Shown here piece by piece: positions 52,657-62,710 of a stretch of 64,000 nt of DNA (position 1 is the stretch's first letter; each line of letters opens with the position of its first letter). The stretch spans positions 1-64,000 of the forward strand of contig NZ_JADEYP010000007.1 of NCBI RefSeq assembly GCF_020295405.1, given 5' to 3'. The notes beneath the pieces are model-generated. The model searched no databases. It was not told where the DNA came from and saw only the letters and a list, made by a program, of their open reading frames with translations. Position numbers and translations under genes: made by a program. The stretch is from Sphingobacterium bovistauri. Its GTDB lineage: Bacteria; Bacteroidota; Bacteroidia; Sphingobacteriales; Sphingobacteriaceae.

Positions 52657-54426
52657 TTATTCCCATCCCTGATTTTGCTGAATCAGATTATATTTAAGTA
52701 TCTCTGATTGAGGTATAGGAGCGTACAGCATGTAATCTTGATATGAGCGTGTTTCCACAGTTATTTGACTGTAATTTCCGCCGATCAAATCAATGCCATT
52801 TGCAGTCTCATTAAGATTTAGTTTCCAACGTCGCAGGTCCCAAAAGCGAAAACTCTCAAAAGATAATTCTAATCTTCTTTCATTTCTGATTAATTCTCTC
52901 ATTTTATCTTTATCGATTTTGCACTCTTCTAAATAGGCATCATTATTCGTTAGACCTATACCAGCTCTTCTTCGAATTGATTTTATAATATCATATGCTG
53001 AGAAGGCGTGTTGACCTGTACCTGTTGGACCCCATGCTTCGTTGGCTGCTTCAGCGTATGTTAAGTACATCTCGGTATACCTAATACGTGGTAGGTAGCG
53101 GCTTTTATTCAGTGTGCTATTTGGATTTCTGTTGACATCCATTCTCAATCTTTTCTTCATATAATAGCCAGTTCTTGTGGAAGTCTCTCTATTATTCAAT
53201 GCATCCACTGTGCCGGATTCGCTAGTCGTAAATATGGCTGTGTTGCTTATTCCAACAGGAGCTCCATTATAGACAATATAGTGAGTCAATCTAGGATCTC
53301 TATTTGCATAAGGGGTTATCGCATTAAAGCCACTGCTTGGATGATTGATAGGGTAGCCATTAGTCATTGGAAATGCATCAACTAGATTTTGGGTTGGATT
53401 TATAAATCCATTACCAAATAGACTAGGAGGGAGATTCTGTGCTTCTTGATCTCCATTATTTGTCTGAATGTTCTCTCTCCAGATGATTTCAGGAGGGTTT
53501 AAACCTTGAGAAAGACCATCAATTTCACCTTGATTATTATAGAATGTATGACCATTTGCGGGTAAAGCATTTGCACCTCCTTTAAAGTTAATTATCTCTG
53601 CGGCTACATTGGCTGCAGCATCCCATGAGAATGTATTAGTAGCATGTTGAAATGCAGGACTAGCAGCTAATAACGTTGTGCGTGCTCTGAATGATTTGGC
53701 AATCAGTGCATTGAACAATTGGCGACTATGTGTACCCATCACTCTACTGTATGTACCTACATTAGTGGTGATACTTCTGAATTTTTCTGGAATTTGATTT
53801 GCATTACTAATATCGTTGTATTCCATAGGTAAGTAAAACTCAGCACTATCTAAATCTGTTAGTATTTGTTGGATACAATCCTTAAAACTAGCACGTGGAA
53901 TATTGAAGTCACTTGATGAAGTTTGATATGCTGTTACCAATGGTACACCTAGTAATTCTCCACCGTTAGACAAGCCAGCATGATTACGTACTAAATAATA
54001 CATATACAGCGCACGAAGTCCGAACGCTTCACCGCGTAGCCGCATATTAAACAATTTAGCTACTTCTGGCTCGTTTGCCCAACTTACTTTTTCAGAATTA
54101 GCTAAGAAAAGGTTTAAATATAATAGCGATCCATATCCTGTGTTCCAAAAATTGATTGGGTTGTAACTTGCTGTCCAGGATCCTGTTGCTACCTGTAGGT
54201 AGTCGTTTGTCCTCACGTTGGTTACAGCATCATCTGTTGCTATGTCACTATTGTTATAATAAGCTGGAATAGTCCTATATGTCGTATTCAAGAAGCCCTG
54301 TGCAAACCGTGGATCGTTATACATTTGATCCTCTGATTTTAAATTTTCAGGATCGGGCTCAAACCACTTTTTACAACTCATGAAAGAAAGGGCACACAAT
54401 CCTAAAATAAATATTTTGATTTTCAT
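52657..54426 (-). CDS. SusD/RagB-family outer-membrane lipoprotein (copy A, second pair)
   Basis: 589 aa. Lipobox SFMSC, then KKWFEPDPENLKSEDQMYNDPRFAQGFLNTTYRTIP. It matches the copy B SusD (39539-41305) through the chain: PTQNLVDAFPMTNGYPINHPSSGFN, GPTGTGQHAFSAYDIIKSIRRRAGIG and NERRLELSFESFRFWDLRRW. It accompanies the second SusC of this copy, 22 nt downstream of it. Confidence 0.95.
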   Translation of the reverse strand: MKIKIFILGLCALSFMSCKKWFEPDPENLKSEDQMYNDPRFAQGFLNTTYRTIPAYYNNSDIATDDAVTNVRTNDYLQVATGSWTASYNPINFWNTGYGSLLYLNLFLANSEKVSWANEPEVAKLFNMRLRGEAFGLRALYMYYLVRNHAGLSNGGELLGVPLVTAYQTSSSDFNIPRASFKDCIQQILTDLDSAEFYLPMEYNDISNANQIPEKFRSITTNVGTYSRVMGTHSRQLFNALIAKSFRARTTLLAASPAFQHATNTFSWDAAANVAAEIINFKGGANALPANGHTFYNNQGEIDGLSQGLNPPEIIWRENIQTNNGDQEAQNLPPSLFGNGFINPTQNLVDAFPMTNGYPINHPSSGFNAITPYANRDPRLTHYIVYNGAPVGISNTAIFTTSESGTVDALNNRETSTRTGYYMKKRLRMDVNRNPNSTLNKSRYLPRIRYTEMYLTYAEAANEAWGPTGTGQHAFSAYDIIKSIRRRAGIGLTNNDAYLEECKIDKDKMRELIRNERRLELSFESFRFWDLRRWKLNLNETANGIDLIGGNYSQITVETRSYQDYMLYAPIPQSEILKYNLIQQNQGWE

Positions 54427-54448
54427 GTTATCTAAATTTTAATGATTC

Positions 54449-57304
54449 CTAAAATGATGCAACTAAACCTAAATTGTAAAAGCGATTTTGAGGAGCCGAA
54501 CCAAAATTTGTTTCCATCATTTTTCGCTCTTTAGATATGACAAGTAAATTATCACCATTAACGTAAATCCCCATTTTCTTAATAGTTGAAGAGTTTTTGA
54601 AAAGCTGCTCCCGCAAATCATAAGTGAATTGAACTCTTGTTAGGTTGAAACGGTTATTGTCGTACATCCAAAATGTAGAATTTTGAAAATTATTGGCACT
54701 ACTTGTACTTGTCAATCGTGGGTAGGTCGCTGTGGTAGCCGTTTGCTCTGTCCATCTATCCAATACAACATCTGAATATTTGTTAAGCCCTCTGACCCAG
54801 TAATAGGAATTGTTTTTAAAGCCTATGGCACCATGAATACCAGATCCCATAGCAAAGAATGTTAGATTTTTATACTTAAGTGTTAAGTTGATACCATAGC
54901 TAAAGGGGTTTGCTGCCCAACCATTATGACCTAAATCAACTTGATCTCTTCCATCTACCAGCCCATCCTCATTGACATCTCTATATTTGATGTCTCCAAG
55001 TTTTAAGGTGCCACCAAATGTTTGTCTAGCATGGTTGTCAATTTCATCCTGAGATTGAAAAAATCCTTCCGTTATGTATCCGAAGTATGCATCTAATGGT
55101 CTACTAACGCGATTTTGATAAGCATATTCATAATTTTCTTCTCTGCGTATTACTTCAGAATTATATATCATTCCTACAAAACCTAAATTGTACGAGAAGT
55201 CATTGATCTTTTGATTAAGATTCACGGAAAAATCAAAGCCTTTGCGCATTTCTTCACCAAAGTTGAAATTTGGTAGAAAATCGCCTTGACCGGTAAAATA
55301 CGATGGAAATAATGTGGATCCTCTAGATAATAAACCCTTGATGTTTTGTTTGAAATAATTTGCACTTATTATTAAGCTATTGTTGAACAGTGAAGACTCA
55401 AATCCAGCTCGAATTTCATCACGAGTTACAAATGAAAGATCATGGTTAGCACCTCTACCTGACATTGTTGTGTAGCCTCCACTTGCCCCATCTCGCCATG
55501 TAAACCATCCTCCCAGACCATCTTGGTTTCCAAAGTTTCCTGAGTATAAGTAATGACCATTAATATCCAAATCTTGCTTTAATGAAGCGTAACTACCCGT
55601 TAATTTTAAATCATTAATAAAAGAAACATTGTCTTTAATAAAGTTTTCTTCATTAACTCTCCATCCAATAGTTCCAGTAGGTGAAAACCCTTTTCTATTG
55701 TGTTCAGGTAGTTTAGAAGAATGGACAATATTTCCATTGAAATTAAAATAATATTTGTGACTGTAATTATAGCCTGCATGTATTCCTAGGTTCGTATTTC
55801 GGTATGGATGATATTGACTTCCTCCATCTGTGTCAGGATCACTTGAAAACTGCGATATGTAACCAAATCCAACTAATTTACCACTAACATTGTGCTTATC
55901 GCTAAAGGTCCTTTGGTAATCAAGTTGGGTAATAGATGTTAATGTTTGATCATACAATGATGTTCCGATGAATTCATTCGTACTGTTTCCATCATTACCG
56001 AATTTTTGAAGACTTTTTATGATGTCTTTACCATCAATAGTCACCCACTCTGGTTGATATGTCGCATAAGGTACAGTATAGCCTTCAGTATACCTAGAGG
56101 TATAATCCATACTAAACTGGGATTTCAATTTCAAACCAGGTGTAATAGCTGTTAGATCAGCCTCAGCACCCACATTGAACATGAAAGTTCTATGTTTGTT
56201 TTTAATATAACCAGAAGCTATCATTTGGGACAACTGATTGGTCTGAATTGTAGAAAGTCCACCTAATAAGTATTTTCCATCGATTATATTATTAGAGTTT
56301 TTGACCAGGATTTGTAATTCTTCATTATCAGGATCCAGCATATCGATAGGCACCATAGGATGAAACCAGTCGTTATTAGGACGAAAACTACTTGCCATTC
56401 CCCAAAAATCTCCTCGTGCATAATATTGATCAGTCATCACAGCAACAGCATCTGTCGATGCTCTTAGCCAGTCTGTCAATTTCATATCGACATTGGAACG
56501 TATATTTAATGAGAAATCATTGTTTTTATTAGCTACGCCATATTTTACAATATTATTGTTGTACGCCATACCAATATTGGTATAGTATGTCGTACGATCG
56601 TTACCTCCACTGATTTCTGTTGTCAAATCAGTTTTATAACTCAATTTACGCAAGTACTCATCTGAATATAAATTGAGATCAGGATATTTGTATTTGTTTG
56701 TTCCAATTGAAGTATTGTATATTTCTTCATTCGAATATTTTTCTGTTAATCCATCGTTGCGAAGAGCTTCATTGTACAATGTCATGTATTCAGATGCATT
56801 CAAATAAGATGGATATATTTTTGGAACAAATACACCTGTATTGAGCCTAATATCAACGCCTAATGGTTTTATTTCACCACGTTTTGTTTTTATTAATACA
56901 ACTCCTCTAGAGCCAGCGGAACCGTATAGGGCTAGGCTACTTGCATCTTTAATAATAGATATTGTCTCAATCTCGTTTAAGCGAACGTCGGATGCACGGC
57001 GTTCAACACCATCTACAAGTATTAGTGGACTTTGTCCCCAGATATTGCCTGTGTAACCTCCTATAAAGCTTTGCAAGTTATCAAGGCTATATGTACCAAA
57101 ACTTTTTTCGATTAGTTCCTTAACATTAATACTTGAGATCGCTCCAATAACATCTTTTTTCTTAATACTTCCGAAGGCTACATTTATAATACTATCTCCA
57201 GAAGCATTTGGAATCTGTGATGAATTTTCTTGTCCATTGGAAACCGATAGATTTACTGTAAGAGCTAAGAGAATCCAACAAACTTTTATATTATTTTTTA
57301 TCAT
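54449..57304 (-). CDS. SusC/RagA-family TonB-linked transporter lacking the CarboxypepD-like domain (copy A, second pair)
   Basis: 951 aa from ATG 57304 (MIKNNIKVCWILLALTVNLS, a signal peptide). The open frame continues upstream but would overlap the preceding SusD gene. The mature protein starts with NVAFGSIKKKDV (41-52), a TonB-box-like motif, then the plug (LILVDGVERRASDVRLNEIETISIIKDASSLALYGSAGSRGVVLIKTKRG) and a barrel ending RFYNLGLVASF. Like its copy B paralogue it has no CarboxypepD_reg domain. It lies 19 nt after the first SusD. Confidence 0.93.
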   Translation of the reverse strand: MIKNNIKVCWILLALTVNLSVSNGQENSSQIPNASGDSIINVAFGSIKKKDVIGAISSINVKELIEKSFGTYSLDNLQSFIGGYTGNIWGQSPLILVDGVERRASDVRLNEIETISIIKDASSLALYGSAGSRGVVLIKTKRGEIKPLGVDIRLNTGVFVPKIYPSYLNASEYMTLYNEALRNDGLTEKYSNEEIYNTSIGTNKYKYPDLNLYSDEYLRKLSYKTDLTTEISGGNDRTTYYTNIGMAYNNNIVKYGVANKNNDFSLNIRSNVDMKLTDWLRASTDAVAVMTDQYYARGDFWGMASSFRPNNDWFHPMVPIDMLDPDNEELQILVKNSNNIIDGKYLLGGLSTIQTNQLSQMIASGYIKNKHRTFMFNVGAEADLTAITPGLKLKSQFSMDYTSRYTEGYTVPYATYQPEWVTIDGKDIIKSLQKFGNDGNSTNEFIGTSLYDQTLTSITQLDYQRTFSDKHNVSGKLVGFGYISQFSSDPDTDGGSQYHPYRNTNLGIHAGYNYSHKYYFNFNGNIVHSSKLPEHNRKGFSPTGTIGWRVNEENFIKDNVSFINDLKLTGSYASLKQDLDINGHYLYSGNFGNQDGLGGWFTWRDGASGGYTTMSGRGANHDLSFVTRDEIRAGFESSLFNNSLIISANYFKQNIKGLLSRGSTLFPSYFTGQGDFLPNFNFGEEMRKGFDFSVNLNQKINDFSYNLGFVGMIYNSEVIRREENYEYAYQNRVSRPLDAYFGYITEGFFQSQDEIDNHARQTFGGTLKLGDIKYRDVNEDGLVDGRDQVDLGHNGWAANPFSYGINLTLKYKNLTFFAMGSGIHGAIGFKNNSYYWVRGLNKYSDVVLDRWTEQTATTATYPRLTSTSSANNFQNSTFWMYDNNRFNLTRVQFTYDLREQLFKNSSTIKKMGIYVNGDNLLVISKERKMMETNFGSAPQNRFYNLGLVASF

Positions 57305-57323
57305 TTTACCAATATTTAAAATT

Positions 57324-59258
57324 TTACCATCCAGGATTCTGCGAAAAACCTTCATAGATATTGACATCCGACACTAGGAAAGGAAACCAGTAATGTCTCT
57401 TTTCATATTTTCTTTCGAAAATGGTATACTGTCTGAAATTTAAGACTCTCGCGTTGATAGGGTCTGCATATACTTGATCATTAGGCATACCTCTGTCAAA
57501 GTCGATTCCTTTTTTATATACATAAGGTTTTTCTGACAATAGTAACCAACGTCTTAAGTCATTAAACCGATGTCCTTCGAATGAAAGTTCAACAGCGCGC
57601 TCTCTTCTATATTCTGAGCGGAAAGCAGTTTGAGATGCTAAAAATTTAGAAGCAACATGTCCTACATTTAATCCAGGTCTGTCTCTGACAAAATTCACAG
57701 CATCTACTGCTGTTTTATTATAATTTGATGATTTACCTGTTGGAGAATCATAGCCCTCGGAAGCGGCCTCTGCATACATCAGATACATATCTGATAGCCT
57801 CAATAAACTTAAATACATCACATTGTTATCCATAAAACCTTCCCAGTCATTCGAGAATCTCGCTATGTACTTAGCAAGCATATATCCTGTGATTGGTGCA
57901 CGATGTGAATTATCAGTCCTGAAGAATCCTCCAGTATGCAAACTAGCATATTGTCTGCGATGATCATTTTGTACATAACTGCCGTTATTCACGACCTTTT
58001 CTCCGTCAACCATAATATCATGATAAAATCTAGGGTCACGATTTTTCCAAGGAAATTGAGGGTTATATCCAGATTCAGCATCCGGTTGTGAAGGATTTTC
58101 CATATTTATTGGCAAGCCATTAGCCATTCCATAGTTATCTACATAGTTAGCAGTAGGGTAGGCTTTGATACCTCTTGCGATAATGGCATATGGACGGTAA
58201 TCTGTGGCTTGATTCCAACGGAATCTTCCATTCGATTCGGCATGGTTCTCAAGCATTATTGCTTCTCTATAACGTCTCTCAGTACCTCCTTCTTGTATAC
58301 TTATTGCACCGGGAATAGCTCCGTTTTGAGAAAATGTATAGAAGATCTTTGAATAATGTTCGAATGGTATTAGTTGATATCTATTTGTCGACTCTACTAT
58401 TTGTAGTGCTTCACCAAAAACATCAGCAGCTCTTTTGCAAAAATCAGTATTATAGGTGTTACTACCGGTTGACTCTTCATTCATTAGGGGGCTACCAGCG
58501 TATAATAAATTTTTACCTAAAAAACCTAACGCCATAATTTTATTGGCACGTCTATCGTTTGTTCCTCGTGTTACCGAACCAATGGTCGTTTGATCCCAGT
58601 CAACAGGAAGTAAATCTGCAGCTTTACGCAGGTCTTCCGCTACTTTTTCAGCTGTTGCTTGATAATTTAATCTTGGTACACGTGGTGGTTCTGCTGGAGA
58701 AAGAGCCACATCGATATAAGGAAGTCCTCCCCAGTATTGCATTAACATGAAATGAAACCAACCTCTGAAAAAGTATAGTTGACCTTCTATTAATTGTTTT
58801 TCTTCAGGAGTAGCTTCAATAAGCAGGTCCAAATTAGCCAATCCAATATTTGCTTTTCTTATGCCATACCATGATAACCCCCAAAGATTACCTTTATCAC
58901 CTCTGTTGTTACTTGTAGGGTTACCTCCAGCTTTAAACCATGATCCAAAAACTGCAGTATTCCATGCCCAATAATCTCCATGATCAATATTGTATGCAAA
59001 CAATCTGTTATCTCCCATTTCCCATAATTCATCTTCACCAAAATTCCAGTTATTGTGTGATCCAATGGCTGTTAGTAGAGGGACACAGTTGTATAATTCC
59101 TCCACAAATCCTTGAAAGTTTCTATAGCTTTGAAAAGCTTCTCTTTCATCGATATCGGCTAGGGGAGATTTATCTAAATATTTTTTACAGGAAGTAATTC
59201 CCACTAATATTGACAAAATCAGTAGTGGAAAAACCAACTTTTTACTATAATTCTTCAT
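57324..59258 (-). CDS. SusD/RagB-family outer-membrane lipoprotein (copy A, first pair)
   Basis: 644 aa from ATG 59258 (MKNYSKKLVFPLLI), with an in-frame ATG three codons earlier also possible. Lipobox VGITSC, mature start KKYLDKSPLADIDEREAFQS. Typical blocks are GQLYFFRGWFHFMLMQYWGGLPYIDVALSPAEPPRVPRLNYQATAE and RRERAVELSFEGHRFNDLRRWLLLSEKP. It is paired with the first SusC, 12 nt upstream, and closely follows the plan of the copy B SusD at 44227-46134. Confidence 0.95.
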   Translation of the reverse strand: MKNYSKKLVFPLLILSILVGITSCKKYLDKSPLADIDEREAFQSYRNFQGFVEELYNCVPLLTAIGSHNNWNFGEDELWEMGDNRLFAYNIDHGDYWAWNTAVFGSWFKAGGNPTSNNRGDKGNLWGLSWYGIRKANIGLANLDLLIEATPEEKQLIEGQLYFFRGWFHFMLMQYWGGLPYIDVALSPAEPPRVPRLNYQATAEKVAEDLRKAADLLPVDWDQTTIGSVTRGTNDRRANKIMALGFLGKNLLYAGSPLMNEESTGSNTYNTDFCKRAADVFGEALQIVESTNRYQLIPFEHYSKIFYTFSQNGAIPGAISIQEGGTERRYREAIMLENHAESNGRFRWNQATDYRPYAIIARGIKAYPTANYVDNYGMANGLPINMENPSQPDAESGYNPQFPWKNRDPRFYHDIMVDGEKVVNNGSYVQNDHRRQYASLHTGGFFRTDNSHRAPITGYMLAKYIARFSNDWEGFMDNNVMYLSLLRLSDMYLMYAEAASEGYDSPTGKSSNYNKTAVDAVNFVRDRPGLNVGHVASKFLASQTAFRSEYRRERAVELSFEGHRFNDLRRWLLLSEKPYVYKKGIDFDRGMPNDQVYADPINARVLNFRQYTIFERKYEKRHYWFPFLVSDVNIYEGFSQNPGW

Positions 59259-59270
59259 AATCTGCAAGTT

Positions 59271-62200
59271 TTAAAAAGTAATGTCTAATCCAATGTTATA
59301 TCTTCTTAATGTAGGGTAAGCACCACCTGATGAGCCGCCTGCAAAATTGGACTCTCTATCATCAGGCATCTTAGTCCACAATAGAAGGTTATTTCCATTT
59401 AAGTAGATTCGACATGCATTTAATCCTAATTTTTTTATTGAGTTACCCTTTACTGTGTAGGCAACCTCTGCATTTTTTAGTCGTACGTATGATCCATCAT
59501 ATAAGTATCTTGTACCTTCACCACCAAAGGGAATGGCTGACGAATAACGTGGTAATGGAATGCTGCCTCCTCCATTTTCTTTTGTCCAATAGGTGCCTTC
59601 TACATAAGCTACATTGGATCCTGAGTAGGTATTGAATGTAGGGAATGTTACTTCGCGTGTTACATTATTTACACCGTAGAATTGTAAGAAAATAGATAAA
59701 TTATTCCATTCTGCACCTACGCTAGCATTATATGTATTTCTTGGTGAACCAGAGTATTCATAAGGTGTAGAGTCAAATCTGTCAATCACACCATCGGCAT
59801 TGAAATCGATAATGTTATAATCTCCAGCAAGTTTCATGTTATCATTTGATGTACGTTTTGTACTGCCATAGATATCATCCCAAGTTTGTAAATAGCCGTG
59901 ATTTAAGAATGAACGAGCTTGACCTAAAGGCATGTTTTGTTGTTTTTGATATTCAGGAAGTAGCGATGGATCGTCTCTGAATAAAACGGTATTTTCGGCA
60001 TAGGTCAAACTTGTATTTGCCCATAATCTCAAACCTGAGGCAAATTTATGATTAAGGTTTAACGTGAATTCGTAACCTTTTCCTTCTACACTACCCAAGT
60101 TTGCGATAGGAGCAGATTGTCCAAAGTATGAGGGTACAGCACGAGAGCCTCCCGAAATTAGAATATCTGTTCTCATATCTTGAAAGAAATCTATATCTCC
60201 TGATACGAACCCATTGAATAAGGAATATTCAATACCAAAATTTCTTTTCTCAACTTTTTCCCAAGCTATATAAGGGTTACCTAACGTATTAATTCTATAG
60301 AATGTATACGGGGTGTTTTGTAATGGACTTCCCATTTGTGTATTCCCACCAAAGCCCCATTGGTCATTATAAAGCCATCTACCTCCACCATTGTCATCAC
60401 CAATTTTACCCCAAGATGCCCGTAATTTTAGGTTTCGTATAAACTTTACATTTTCCATGAATTTTTCATTGGAAACTATCCATCCAGCAGCTAAAGAAGG
60501 GAAGAAGTCGAAACGGTAATCTGGTCCAAATTTCTCAGATCCATTGTATGCACCGTTTGCTTCGAATAAATATCTTCTGTCATAATCATATACTGTACGG
60601 AATACCCAATCTTCACGATATCGAGCAAACTCACTACCTCTAGCAAATTTTTCACGCATGAAGACTCCTGTTGCACTAACTTCGTGTTTTCCAATAGTTT
60701 TGGAATAGTTTAGTTGACCTGAATAATTGATGCGACGATATGTAGCACCTTTATCAACTGATCCACTTTGGTTACTCCAACGAATCATATCCATTTGATC
60801 CATGTTAGTTGATAGATCGATAGGATCAAATATCATGTTGCCAGTTGCTGGATCAATCCATTTTTTTACAGGTTGATTGGGATCTGTGACACCACGACCA
60901 TTTTCTCTAAAAGTATTGTCTATAGAGTAATTGGCTCTGAATGTAAGTCCAGGCAGTAAACTATTTAAATCCTGATTGATAGTAAAGTCGGTCGTTAGTT
61001 GAGTTTGTGTGCTTTTTTCTGCTCCAGAGAAAGCTAGTATATACATAGAGTTGGGTACATCATGGTCACGCTGTGGATAATATCCCCATGTACCATCGGA
61101 ATATATTGGACGCATTGCATCTGGTGCTGTACGATATACAGATGTCCAGAAGCGTCCATCATTACCCCCAACTCCAAAAGGATACTGCCTTACTCCATTA
61201 GAGCCAAATAATTTGGTGGAAAATTTAGTTGTTTTTGATAAACTAAAGTCTAAATTACTTCTAACGTTTAGTCTATCATATCTAAAATTGGACTTGTAGC
61301 CGCGATTATTTTCGAAAGTTTTGAACAAGTCACCTTCACCAACATAGTCAATTGAAGCAAAGTATTTTACAATATCGCTTCCACCTTGAACATTGACGTT
61401 GGCTCCGTAAGAGGTTGCGTATTCACGAAACAATTCTTCTTCCCAGTCCGTATTTGGATATCGATCCCATTCTTCATCATTCAAAGGATTGCGGTATTTC
61501 AATAATATTTCTTCCGGTCTGATGTGTGCCCAAGTAGTAGGCAGTACCATTAATTCATTTTCAACAACTCTGTTTCTTAGGGATAATCCATCATAGGAGT
61601 CATATTTACTTGGTAGTTTTGAAGGTACTTTAGCAGTCGAGTTTACTCGGCCACGTATTGTTGCTTTACCTGCGATTCCTTCTTTGGTTTTAATTAAGAT
61701 AACACCATTAGCGCCTTTTACACCAAAAACAGCAGTAGCAGAAGCATCTTTTAGTACTGAAATACTTTCTACTGAGGCAATATCTATTGTACCTATAGAT
61801 CTTTCTATACCATCTACTAAGATGAGAGGAGAGCTACTATTCCAGGAAGTTTGCGCTCGAATTAGTATTTGTGGGTCTTCCCCACCAGGCATACCGGTCG
61901 ATGATGTAGTCACAAGACCAGGCAAATTACCAGTAAGTGCCATCCCAAGATTGGTAACACCACCGGTTCGCTCTAGAACTTCACCCGTGGTCTGTGTTAT
62001 TGCTCCTACAACACTTTCTTTACGTTGTTTTCCGTATCCTACGACAATGGTTTCTTCTATTTCGACAGAAGATTCCACAAGGATGATGTTTATATCCGTT
62101 TGGCTACCGATATTTTTCTCAATGGACTTGTATCCAACCATAGAGATTATAAGTGTGTTTTTACCTTGAGGAACATTAATTACAAATCTTCCCTGTGCTG

Positions 62201-62420
62201 AGGAGGTTGTAATCGTGTTTGCGTCTTTGACTCTTATGGACGCACCTTCAATAGCTTTATTGTTTTCGTCTAGTACTGTGCCTTGTATCCGCTTATAGGA
62301 TTGGGCTTGTACTATTGAGGTAGTAAATAAGAATAATAGCAGAAAAAATCCATAGGATAAATATTTTAGTTTAGATTTTTTCAAATGCCAAATGTGACTG
62401 ATAGTATATTTTATCATCAT
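59271..62420 (-). CDS. SusC/RagA-family TonB-linked transporter (copy A, first pair)
   Basis: 1049 aa. Signal about 1-40 (ending SIVQAQ), CarboxypepD_reg-like domain about 44-119 (IQGTVLDENNKAIEGASIRVKD), TonB-box-like EETIVVGYGKQRK, plug with LVDGIERSIGTIDIASVESISVLKDASATAVFGVKGANGVILIKTKEG, then the barrel ending YNIGLDITF. It is the first gene of the copy A operon and corresponds to XusA. Its start is the first of two adjacent ATG codons, inside a 15-bp block that is identical at the copy B susC start. Confidence 0.96.
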   Translation of the reverse strand: MMIKYTISHIWHLKKSKLKYLSYGFFLLLFLFTTSIVQAQSYKRIQGTVLDENNKAIEGASIRVKDANTITTSSAQGRFVINVPQGKNTLIISMVGYKSIEKNIGSQTDINIILVESSVEIEETIVVGYGKQRKESVVGAITQTTGEVLERTGGVTNLGMALTGNLPGLVTTSSTGMPGGEDPQILIRAQTSWNSSSPLILVDGIERSIGTIDIASVESISVLKDASATAVFGVKGANGVILIKTKEGIAGKATIRGRVNSTAKVPSKLPSKYDSYDGLSLRNRVVENELMVLPTTWAHIRPEEILLKYRNPLNDEEWDRYPNTDWEEELFREYATSYGANVNVQGGSDIVKYFASIDYVGEGDLFKTFENNRGYKSNFRYDRLNVRSNLDFSLSKTTKFSTKLFGSNGVRQYPFGVGGNDGRFWTSVYRTAPDAMRPIYSDGTWGYYPQRDHDVPNSMYILAFSGAEKSTQTQLTTDFTINQDLNSLLPGLTFRANYSIDNTFRENGRGVTDPNQPVKKWIDPATGNMIFDPIDLSTNMDQMDMIRWSNQSGSVDKGATYRRINYSGQLNYSKTIGKHEVSATGVFMREKFARGSEFARYREDWVFRTVYDYDRRYLFEANGAYNGSEKFGPDYRFDFFPSLAAGWIVSNEKFMENVKFIRNLKLRASWGKIGDDNGGGRWLYNDQWGFGGNTQMGSPLQNTPYTFYRINTLGNPYIAWEKVEKRNFGIEYSLFNGFVSGDIDFFQDMRTDILISGGSRAVPSYFGQSAPIANLGSVEGKGYEFTLNLNHKFASGLRLWANTSLTYAENTVLFRDDPSLLPEYQKQQNMPLGQARSFLNHGYLQTWDDIYGSTKRTSNDNMKLAGDYNIIDFNADGVIDRFDSTPYEYSGSPRNTYNASVGAEWNNLSIFLQFYGVNNVTREVTFPTFNTYSGSNVAYVEGTYWTKENGGGSIPLPRYSSAIPFGGEGTRYLYDGSYVRLKNAEVAYTVKGNSIKKLGLNACRIYLNGNNLLLWTKMPDDRESNFAGGSSGGAYPTLRRYNIGLDITF

Positions 62421-62462
62421 AGCATCTAGTTTTATAAATTGGTTAATTATTTCTGATGAATA

Positions 62463-62531
62463 TTATTCAGTACGTAGTACTTTTTGGGGTCGGTTATTAC
62501 CACGAGGTTTATTTTTACGTTTTTGTATCAT
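62463..62531 (-). other. Short leader ORF (22 codons) upstream of susC, copy A
   Basis: On the minus strand ATG opens a 22-codon frame starting MIQKRKNKPRG, with ten Arg/Lys residues and only one acidic residue (the last). Its stop is 42 nt upstream of the susC start, inside the predicted leader. There is no similar peptide at the same place in copy B. Translation is unproven. Confidence 0.3.
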
Positions 62532-62674
62532 TTTTTCATTTCATAGGAGTTTATTTATTGGTTAAGGTTGATGTAAAATTTCAGACAATAAAAAATGTTA
62601 TATATCTATAAGCATAGAATATTCATTTAATACTGTTGAGAATTCATAAGTAAATAAGTTTATAATTGTTGTAT

Positions 62675-62704
62675 CAAAGCTAGTATAATGTTATTTTTTG
62701 GCAA
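62675..62704 (-). promoter_or_regulatory. Predicted promoter of the copy A xylan operon
   Basis: On the minus strand the sequence is TTG (62702-62704), a 19-nt spacer, then TAGCTTTG (62675-62682): a full match to the Bacteroidetes TTG-n19-TAnnTTTG promoter. Transcription should start near 62668, giving a leader of about 250 nt. Confidence 0.7.
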
Positions 62705-62710
62705 GAGTAA

